DNA of 12,380 bases. It comes from Wenzhouxiangella sp. (GTDB taxonomy: Bacteria; Pseudomonadota; Gammaproteobacteria; Xanthomonadales; Wenzhouxiangellaceae). The DNA lies in assembly GCA_007127425.1 (NCBI GenBank), contig SKZJ01000327.1, forward strand, positions 1-12,380, given 5' to 3'. Positions 1-5,912 of this stretch are shown here, piece after piece (position 1 is the stretch's first letter; the number at the start of each line of letters is the position of its first letter). The notes under the pieces are model-generated. The model did not search any database, had not been told where the DNA came from, and saw nothing but the letters and a program-made list of their open reading frames with translations. Both the position numbers and the translations under genes were made by a program.

Positions 1-677
<677 letters not shown>

Positions 678-678
678 G

Positions 679-716
679 TAATGGCCGGCGTTCAATGGAG
701 ACAGCCGGCCATTATA
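679..716 (-). promoter_or_regulatory. Perfect 11-bp inverted repeat overlapping a TATAAT box upstream of typA
   Basis: Arms 679-689 and 704-714 are exact reverse complements, with a 14-base centre. The minus strand also carries a perfect TATAAT at 716-711, overlapping the distal arm. No good -35 hexamer is seen 16-18 bp upstream. If this -10 is used, transcription starts inside or next to the repeat, so the whole repeat would act as DNA (operator) rather than as an mRNA hairpin. If transcription instead comes from paralog A, the hairpin would end one base before the typA ATG and cover the ribosome-binding region. It has no U-tract, so it is not a typical terminator. The function is inferred. 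Confidence 0.5.
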
Positions 717-748
717 GCTACTATCGCCGGTTTCGTGCCAGGACTTAC

Positions 749-1312
749 TCAATCAACCCAACCCCAGGGCGCCGGTGGCGGCTCGACCGGCTCGGTCAGG
801 TCGAACTCGACGTGGTAATGGCGGTCGGTGACCAGGCGGCGAACGTAGTAGACAAACTTCTCGCCCGGGTGGACTTCCATCACCCAGACGTTGGGGTAGT
901 TGTCGGGCATGCGGTCCAGGGTGAAGTCGTCGGCCGGAAAGATCTGGGCGTTGGCGCTGCCGTAGTTGGGAGAGATACCGCCATACTGGGTGATTTCTTC
1001 AGGTTCGCCATCGCTGTCACGGTGATCGTGCCGCAGCATGATGCGACCGCCCATTCGTGCCAGCACCCAGGTGCGCGACAGGTTGTCCCCGACCACGAAC
1101 GGAATCCGGATCTGCTCGGAGTTGCAGTCACGCACGTGCATGACCAGCCGGTCGCCTTCCATATCGCCATCGGGTGATGCCATCAGTGTTCCCTCGAAGG
1201 CCTGCCCGCACAGCGACATCAGATTGGACCAGTATTCGTCCACCGGCGAGGCCTGGGCGGCACCGGCCAGCCCCCACATGCCGGCCAGCGACACGACTAG
1301 AAACTTGCGCAT
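749..1312 (-). CDS. Exported 187-aa protein of unknown function (paralog A)
   Basis: I do not recognise a named family. Residues 1-22 form a signal peptide (MRK, a hydrophobic core, cleavage likely near AQA-SP), so the product should be periplasmic or secreted. The mature part has exactly two cysteines, in SLCG and in VMHVRDC, which could form a disulfide. Conserved blocks shared with paralog B (5169-5732) are [51 protein letters not shown] and a Pro-rich C-terminal tail PPPAPWGW. By hand count about 104 of 167 mature positions are identical to B, and both proteins are 187 residues long. The HDHR/PEE stretch is polar and could bind metal, but nothing proves this. The start at 1312 has GGAG at 1323-1320, 7 bases upstream. 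It is divergent from the deacylase gene (115 bp gap) and 71 bp upstream of typA. Confidence 0.88.
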   Translation of the reverse strand: MRKFLVVSLAGMWGLAGAAQASPVDEYWSNLMSLCGQAFEGTLMASPDGDMEGDRLVMHVRDCNSEQIRIPFVVGDNLSRTWVLARMGGRIMLRHDHRDSDGEPEEITQYGGISPNYGSANAQIFPADDFTLDRMPDNYPNVWVMEVHPGEKFVYYVRRLVTDRHYHVEFDLTEPVEPPPAPWGWVD

Positions 1313-1427
1313 TCAATTGCTCCAGAGTCAACAAGGGACGCGATTCTGACCGTTTGCACCGGCGGATGCAATCCCGACCTGATCTGGAGTAACCTGCGAA
1401 CCAGCTCCTTACAACCCGGCACTGAAC

Positions 1428-2489
1428 TTGACTACATCACCGAAAAAACCCCGCAACAAGCCCATCACCATCGGCGGCATCACCGTCGAACCGGGCGAGC
1501 GGCGCAGCATCGACCTTGAGGCCGGACGTCTCTACACCCATTCCCCCACCACCATGCCCGTCCAGGTCCTTTGTGGCCAGCGACCCGGACCCGTGCTCTT
1601 TGTCAGTGCGGCCATCCACGGCGACGAACTCAACGGCGTCGAAATCATCCGGCGGTTGCTCAAGGTGTCGGCATTGAAGCGAATCAGGGGCACGCTGATC
1701 GCCGTACCCATCGTCAACCTGCACGGTTTCATCAGCCTGTCGCGTTACTTTCCCGACCGGCGCGACCTCAACCGCAGCTTCCCCGGGTCGGAAAGGGGTT
1801 CACTGGCCGCGAGGGTGGCCCACCTGTTCATGACCGAGATTGCCAGTCAGGCCACGCATGGCATCGATCTGCACACCGGTGCGGTGCATCGCAGCAACCT
1901 GCCCCAGATTCGCGCCAACCTGGACGATGAACCGACACTGGAACTGGCCCGCGCCTTCGGCACGCCGCTGATCCTCAACTCGGCGCTGCGCGACGGCTCG
2001 CTGCGCAGCGCGGCACAGGATTACGATATCCCCATTCTGCTCTACGAGGCCGGTGAAGCCCTGCGCTTCGACGAGTTTTCCATTCGCGGCGGCGTGGAAG
2101 GCATCATCCGCGTCATGCGGCTGCTCGGCATGTTGCCGAAAACACGCAAGAAGCCGCCGCGAGAACCCGCCATCGCTCGCTCAAGCAACTGGATGCGCGC
2201 ACCGCAGAGCGGGCTGTTCCGCGCCTATATCAATCTCGGCGACCGTGTCACTAAGGATGAGACAACACTGGGCGTCGTCTCCGACCCGTTCGGCGAAGCG
2301 GAAGTCGAAATCATCGCACCGTTCTCCGGCATCGTCATCGGCAAACTCAACCTGCCGCTGGTCAATGAAGGCGATGCCCTGTACCACATCGCCCGCTTCC
2401 ATCGTACCGACATCGCCCACGAACGCGTCGGCGACTACACCGAAACCCTCGAGGCTGACGATTTCCCCTATAGCGACGGCAGCCAGTGA
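1428..2489 (+). CDS. Succinylglutamate desuccinylase/aspartoacylase-family (M14-like) zinc deacylase
   Basis: Predicted zinc-dependent amidohydrolase of the AstE/AspA group; the substrate cannot be told from sequence. The 353 residues show AAIHGDELNG with zinc ligands H64 and E67, the substrate-binding RRDLNRSFPG at 111-120, the third zinc ligand H149 in DLHTG, and the catalytic-type Glu in YEAGE (E207). Residues about 255-323 form the C-terminal beta-barrel domain of the family. No signal peptide is seen, so it is cytoplasmic. The start is a TTG at 1428: the frame is closed by a TGA at 1380-1382, has no ATG or GTG before this point, and the next in-frame ATG (residue 43) would remove conserved sequence. 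No convincing Shine-Dalgarno is visible, suggesting weak translation. It converges with tesB, with only 6 bp between the stops and no terminator there, so the two transcripts probably overlap at their 3' ends. Confidence 0.9.
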   Translation: MTTSPKKPRNKPITIGGITVEPGERRSIDLEAGRLYTHSPTTMPVQVLCGQRPGPVLFVSAAIHGDELNGVEIIRRLLKVSALKRIRGTLIAVPIVNLHGFISLSRYFPDRRDLNRSFPGSERGSLAARVAHLFMTEIASQATHGIDLHTGAVHRSNLPQIRANLDDEPTLELARAFGTPLILNSALRDGSLRSAAQDYDIPILLYEAGEALRFDEFSIRGGVEGIIRVMRLLGMLPKTRKKPPREPAIARSSNWMRAPQSGLFRAYINLGDRVTKDETTLGVVSDPFGEAEVEIIAPFSGIVIGKLNLPLVNEGDALYHIARFHRTDIAHERVGDYTETLEADDFPYSDGSQ

Positions 2490-2495
2490 GAGTGA

Positions 2496-3377
2496 CTACT
2501 TGTTCTTGCTGCGCTTGGAGGGATCCCAGGGCCGCACGACACCTTCCTGCGCGACCGAGGCGATTAGCTCACCCGACTGGTTGAAGATCTGGCCGCGGGC
2601 AAATCCGCGTCCGCCGAAGTTCGACGGTGTGTCGCAGGCATAAAGCAGCCAGTCGTCGACGCGGAACGGCCGATGAAACCACAGCGCGTGGTCGATGCTG
2701 GCCATCTGCACGACCCGGGACGTGAAGTTCAGCTCGTGCGGCAGCGTGGCCGTACCCAGCAGTTCGTAGTCCGACACGTAGGTCAGCAGGTTGCGATGCA
2801 GCTCCGGGTCGTCGGGCAAACGGTCCCAGGCGCGCATCCACACGTGCTTGCGTGGCGGTCGGACCCCGGGTTCGATGAACTTCGGCGGTTCGACCGGCCG
2901 GAACTCGAACGGTGGCTTGTGTGACAGCAGCCGCCGCATCTTCTCGGGCACCTGGTCGATGATGCTGGCATGGATCTCGATGGAACTGGTCAACCCTTCG
3001 GGGCCGTCCACCTCGGGCATTTCATCCTGGTGGTCGAAGCCCTGCTCGCCGGCATGAAAGCTGGCCGCCAGGTTGAGGATGGGCCGGCCATGCTGGATGG
3101 CCACCACGCGCCGGTTGGAGTAGCTCTTGCCGTCACGCGAACACTCGACCTGGTAAACCACCGGGCAATGGAAATCGCCGGGGCGGAGAAAGTACGCATG
3201 CAGCGAATGCGGCGCCCTTCCCTCCACGGTGCGATGGGCAGCCGACAGCGCCTGACCGAGAATCTGGCCGCCGAACACCTGCGGCGCACCAATATCCCGG
3301 CTCTCGCCGCGAAAGAGATTGTCTTCCAGTTGCTCGAGCTGCAAAAGGCCGATGACTTCCTCGAGGCTTTCTTTCAT
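2496..3377 (-). CDS. tesB: Acyl-CoA thioesterase II (TesB family)
   Basis: Hydrolyses acyl-CoA to free fatty acid and CoA in the cytoplasm, using a double-hotdog fold. The 293 residues match E. coli TesB (286 aa) end to end: GLLQLEQLEDNLFRG at the start, QVFGGQILGQAL at 33-44, HSLHAYFLRPGD, YSNRRV, SDYELL, ASIDHALWFHRPF, and the C-terminal AQEGVVR. The catalytic set known from E. coli (Asp204, Thr228, Gln278) corresponds to D203, S227 and Q277, so the Thr is a conservative Ser. The ATG at 3377 is preferred to the one at 3410: the family N-terminus begins there, and a TATACAAT box at 3416-3409 would put transcription start downstream of the longer start. The Shine-Dalgarno is weak (GTGGA immediately upstream). 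It is isolated from the protease gene by a strong terminator. Confidence 0.95.
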   Translation of the reverse strand: MKESLEEVIGLLQLEQLEDNLFRGESRDIGAPQVFGGQILGQALSAAHRTVEGRAPHSLHAYFLRPGDFHCPVVYQVECSRDGKSYSNRRVVAIQHGRPILNLAASFHAGEQGFDHQDEMPEVDGPEGLTSSIEIHASIIDQVPEKMRRLLSHKPPFEFRPVEPPKFIEPGVRPPRKHVWMRAWDRLPDDPELHRNLLTYVSDYELLGTATLPHELNFTSRVVQMASIDHALWFHRPFRVDDWLLYACDTPSNFGGRGFARGQIFNQSGELIASVAQEGVVRPWDPSKRSKNK

Positions 3378-3408
3378 TTCCACGCTTTGCCGCTGGAACC
3401 AGCATCGC

Positions 3409-3416
3409 ATTGTATA
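3409..3416 (-). promoter_or_regulatory. Probable -10 element of tesB (TATACAAT)
   Basis: The minus strand reads TATACAAT at 3416-3409, between the upstream terminator and the tesB ATG at 3377. Transcription would start near 3402, giving a 5' leader of about 25 bases. No good -35 hexamer is found at 17 bp spacing (the region falls in the terminator stem), so this rests on the -10 alone and on the need for a promoter after the terminator. Confidence 0.4.
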
Positions 3417-3424
3417 ACGGCCCG

Positions 3425-3458
3425 AGCAAAAGAAAGCCCGGTCCGAAGACCGGGCTTT
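3425..3458 (-). terminator. Rho-independent terminator of the S8 protease gene
   Basis: A perfect 11-bp stem (3433-3443 with 3448-3458) has a stable tetraloop (TTCG on the minus strand) and is followed on the minus strand by TCTTTTGC. It lies 52 bases after the protease stop codon and directly upstream of the tesB promoter region. The stem is flanked by A3 and T3, so a weaker plus-strand activity is possible, although no plus-strand gene reads into it. Confidence 0.88.
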
Positions 3459-3510
3459 CGACTTTGCAACTTCATTGCACGGCCATCAGGACCGTGGCTC
3501 GATCAAGCAT

Positions 3511-4875
3511 TCAGAGATTGCCCGCATCGAGGAAGTCTTCATCATGCGGATTACCGCTCGTGTTCGAGAAACCATCGGTATTCTCGGCCGTATCGAGCAG
3601 CGCCGCCCGGGTGTTGTGGAACGCGCTGGCATCCTGGGACTGCAGGTTCGAGTTCAGGAACAGTGCAGCGCCGCCGGCCACGTGCGGAGCGGCCATCGAG
3701 GTGCCGGACAGGCTCTCGGTGCCACCGCCCATGGCGGTCGACAGCACGTCGGCACCCGGCGCGGCGATCGCTACAGGCGCCGAGTCGTTGCTGGTCCAGG
3801 CTGCGGCGTCGTCACCCCAGTTCGACCAGCTTGTCCAGTCATCGCCTTCCTCGGTGGCACTGACAGTGACCACGGCATCGTCGTAGGCAGCCGGTACCGA
3901 GCCGCTGGCGTCAGCGCCGTCGTTACCCGCAGCCACGACAAAAACCACGCCGGCGTTCTTGGCGTTGCAGATGGCGCGGTGCATGTTGTCGTCACCGCTG
4001 AATCCGCTGTCGGTGCACTCACCGTCCTTGGAGCCGCCGCCCCCCAGGCTCATGTTGGCAACGACTGCTTCGCCCTTGGCAATGGCCTGCTCGGCAACCC
4101 AATCGATGCCCTCGATGATTCCGGCGAAAGTACCGCCACCGCCGCTATCGAGTACCTTGACCGCGTGCAGCGTGACGTCCGGTGCGACACCGACCACATC
4201 GATATCATTGTCGATCGCACCGATGGTGCCGGCCACGTGCGTACCGTGACCCTGATCGTCATCCCAGTCGGCCTGACAATCATCATTGCCGCCGCCGGCA
4301 AACGGACCGCCGCCGGGGCCACCGCCGCCTTCTTCGCAGATTTCGACGGCGTAACCTTCGCCGAGGTTGGCTGCAAGATCGTCATGGCTGGCATCGATGC
4401 CGGTATCCAGCACGTAAACGCTGATGCCGGCACCGGTATTCGGGTTGTTCTGGGAACCAACCCGGTCGATGCCCCAGGGGACTTCCTGGTTGGTATCGTC
4501 ATCACCGCCATCATCATCGTCGTCGTTACCGCCGCAGTGCGGGCAGTTACCGCCGAAGGTGGAAACGGTGCCGTCATAACTGATGCTATCGACGACGGGA
4601 TCGTTCTTCAGCCCCTGGAGGGCAGCCTCGGGAACACTGGCCGAAAAGCCGGCGAACACCGTACCAAACGTGCGGTTGGCACGCACACCGTGATCACGCG
4701 CCACTTCTGCGGCAACCGCGCGATTGTCGGCGGCCGGATGCGAATCGGCATCCACGTTCAATGAAACGATCACGTCAAGGAATCGGTCTCCCTGACCGCT
4801 CTGTTGCGGACTGTTTGCCACGGCCCCCGCGGTACTCAGTACCAAGGCAAGGCAAACGGTATTTAACTTCTTCAT
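3511..4875 (-). CDS. Exported subtilisin-like serine protease (peptidase family S8)
   Basis: Secreted endopeptidase made as a pre-pro-enzyme of 454 residues. Residues 1-20 are a signal peptide. Residues about 30-106 resemble an inhibitor-I9 propeptide (RFLDVIVSLN to PVVDSISYDG). A linker at 107-130 contains a CPHC motif and a run of nine aspartates. The catalytic domain spans about 131-454 with D157 (VYVLDTGID), H210 (GHGTHVAGTIGA), oxyanion N318 (VVAAGNDG) and S393 (SGTSMAAPHVAGG). A Gly/Asp-rich insertion at 181-207 follows the Asp motif, and C180/C200 and C287/C303 are plausible disulfide pairs. It ends shortly after the catalytic domain, with no C-terminal pre-peptidase or sorting domain. 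The start at 4875 has GGAG at 4886-4883, 7 bases away. It is probably monocistronic, with a terminator at 3433-3458. Substrate is unknown; a nutritional or degradative role is inferred. Confidence 0.95.
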   Translation of the reverse strand: MKKLNTVCLALVLSTAGAVANSPQQSGQGDRFLDVIVSLNVDADSHPAADNRAVAAEVARDHGVRANRTFGTVFAGFSASVPEAALQGLKNDPVVDSISYDGTVSTFGGNCPHCGGNDDDDDGGDDDTNQEVPWGIDRVGSQNNPNTGAGISVYVLDTGIDASHDDLAANLGEGYAVEICEEGGGGPGGGPFAGGGNDDCQADWDDDQGHGTHVAGTIGAIDNDIDVVGVAPDVTLHAVKVLDSGGGGTFAGIIEGIDWVAEQAIAKGEAVVANMSLGGGGSKDGECTDSGFSGDDNMHRAICNAKNAGVVFVVAAGNDGADASGSVPAAYDDAVVTVSATEEGDDWTSWSNWGDDAAAWTSNDSAPVAIAAPGADVLSTAMGGGTESLSGTSMAAPHVAGGAALFLNSNLQSQDASAFHNTRAALLDTAENTDGFSNTSGNPHDEDFLDAGNL

Positions 4876-5168
4876 TTTTCTGCTCCAGATTTGGGTTGGG
4901 AGTCGATATCCATCGAGGCTGGATTCTGAAATTCACCCAGTACCGATAAATTCGACACCGCCGGAACCTAGCAGACCAGAAGCAGGATCTCAAACAAGGA
5001 TTCGAAGCAAAAAATGCATTAGTTATAGTCATATACGGAAGTGAAAATTGCTGCAGGACACACGCGGCGCACCCTGCAGCAAATTTCATTTTCGTGGAAG
5101 AGACCAATCCCAATAGGCGACATCTATTACCTGGCGTCGCCCCATTGAAAGATATCATGAGCAATCGC
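4876..5168. other. 293-bp AT-richer spacer between paralog B and the protease gene
   Basis: This gap is visibly richer in A and T than the genes around it. It must hold the protease promoter on the minus strand, but no -35/-10 pair stands out; candidates such as TATAAC near 5018-5023 are weak. An A6 tract near 5010-5015 and a terminator-like stem at 5042-5088 are the only structures seen. No short reading frame with a ribosome-binding site was found on either strand. Confidence 0.5.
5042..5088 (-). terminator. Terminator-like stem-loop downstream of paralog B
   Basis: Arms 5048-5057 and 5073-5082 pair perfectly over 10 bp (TTGCTGCAGG with its complement); after one A-A mismatch the outer five pairs (5042-5046 with 5084-5088) continue. 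The loop has 15 bases. On the minus strand the 3' arm runs into AATTTTCAC, a short U-rich tail, 80 bases after the paralog B stop. Alternatives are a regulatory palindrome or a stem upstream of the protease gene. The large loop and short U-run keep confidence moderate. Confidence 0.5.
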
Positions 5169-5732
5169 TCAGTCCTCCCATCCCCACGGAGCCGGCGGCG
5201 GCTCGACCGTTTCGGTCAGATCGAAATCGATCTGGAATATGCGCGGGGTACCCAGGCGCCACAGGCCATAAGTGAATTTCTCGTCCGGAAAAACGCGCAT
5301 CACCCAGACATTGGAAAACGCCGCCTCGATCACCTCCCGGGTTTCCTCGTCGGCCGGGAAATATTGTTCGTTGGCGCGACCCTCGTTGGTCGTCGTGCCG
5401 CCGTACATGGTCGCTTCTTCCGGTGTGCCGTCGTCGTGACGGTGGTCATGCTTGAGCTCGATGCGATCATCGCTGCGCGTCAACACCCAGGTGCGCGACA
5501 GATCATCGCCGACCACGAACGGAATGCGGATGCGGTCTTCGCTGCAATCACGCACATGCATCACCAGCCGATGACCGACAAAACCGGTCTCGCCTTCCGG
5601 ATGCTGAATCAGCTCACCCTCGTAGGCATTACCACACAGGCTCTCGAGATTGGACCAGTACTCGTCGAGCGGGCTGGCCCAGGCCAGCGAAACGGAAGCG
5701 CACAGCAATCCAGTCAGTAACAGTTTTTTCAT
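5169..5732 (-). CDS. Exported 187-aa protein of unknown function (paralog B)
   Basis: Homolog of the 749-1312 product, with the same length and about 62 % identity in the mature part by hand count. Residues 1-19 form a signal peptide (MKK, a hydrophobic stretch, cleavage near AWA-SP). Shared features include the two mature cysteines (SLCG, MHVRDC), [41 protein letters not shown] and a C-terminal [10 protein letters not shown]. The differences cluster in the surface-like stretch between FPAD and NVWVM and in the segment after EKF. The start at 5732 has a strong AAGGAG (5743-5738) 5 bases upstream, better than that of A, so it may be the more strongly expressed copy. It is divergent from the winged-helix/FGE/hydrolase gene across 180 bp, so it is a natural candidate target of that regulator (inference). 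A stem-loop at 5042-5088 may terminate it. No function can be assigned. Confidence 0.88.
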   Translation of the reverse strand: MKKLLLTGLLCASVSLAWASPLDEYWSNLESLCGNAYEGELIQHPEGETGFVGHRLVMHVRDCSEDRIRIPFVVGDDLSRTWVLTRSDDRIELKHDHRHDDGTPEEATMYGGTTTNEGRANEQYFPADEETREVIEAAFSNVWVMRVFPDEKFTYGLWRLGTPRIFQIDFDLTETVEPPPAPWGWED

Positions 5733-5753
5733 TTTGTCTCCTTGTAAACATGT

Positions 5754-5768
5754 CCGGTTAAAACCCGG
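5754..5768. promoter_or_regulatory. Imperfect palindrome in the divergent intergenic region
   Basis: CCGGTTAAAACCCGG is a near-palindrome with CCGG on each side of an AT-rich centre. It sits 22-36 bases upstream of the paralog B start, between B and the divergent regulator gene, where an operator could overlap the B promoter. OmpR-type proteins usually prefer direct repeats, so assignment to that regulator is weak. It may be chance. Confidence 0.2.
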
Positions 5769-5874
5769 TCATTCAGTGATGTTGGTCTGGACAAGCCTAA
5801 CCCAAAAGCCCCTACCCGCGCGCTCGGCACCCCCCATGACCATCACGCCGGCGTCCGAACCCGGGCGCAGACGG

Positions 5875-5903
5875 TTGCCCGAATTCTCCACCTCGGCTAT
5901 AAG
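5875..5903 (+). promoter_or_regulatory. Sigma-70-type promoter giving a nearly leaderless mRNA
   Basis: TTGCCC at 5875-5880 is followed after exactly 17 bp by TATAAG at 5898-5903. Transcription would start about 5909-5911, only 2-4 bases before the ATG at 5913. This is the best -35/-10 pair in the window and also decides the start codon: the in-frame GTG at 5907 would lie before the transcript begins. Confidence 0.6.
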
Positions 5904-5912
5904 TGAGTGCAA

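Noticed and set aside
719..742. Sigma-54-like TGGCAC element with GG-N10-GC spacing upstream of typA (minus strand)
   Set aside because: The -12 half reads CGGC rather than TTGC, and typA is a housekeeping gene; best explained as chance.
3378..3410. Longer tesB start at 3410 adding 11 residues
   Set aside because: The added residues are not part of the family, no ribosome-binding site precedes it, and the likely transcript start lies downstream of it.
2970..3863. Plus-strand open frame of 297 codons crossing tesB, the terminator and the protease 3' end
   Set aside because: It reads through a strong terminator and two real genes on the other strand, and becomes Arg/Ser/Pro-rich nonsense; a shadow frame.
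3475..4764. Long plus-strand open frame (429 codons) opposite the S8 protease
   Set aside because: It is antisense to a protease with all catalytic motifs, has a Val/Ala/Gly-rich composition typical of a shadow frame in GC-rich DNA, and no recognisable domain or ribosome-binding site.
5094..5720. Plus-strand frame (208 codons) antisense to paralog B, with a similar one at 695-1177 antisense to paralog A
   Set aside because: The two frames resemble each other only because the genes on the other strand are homologous; neither has a ribosome-binding site or known motif.
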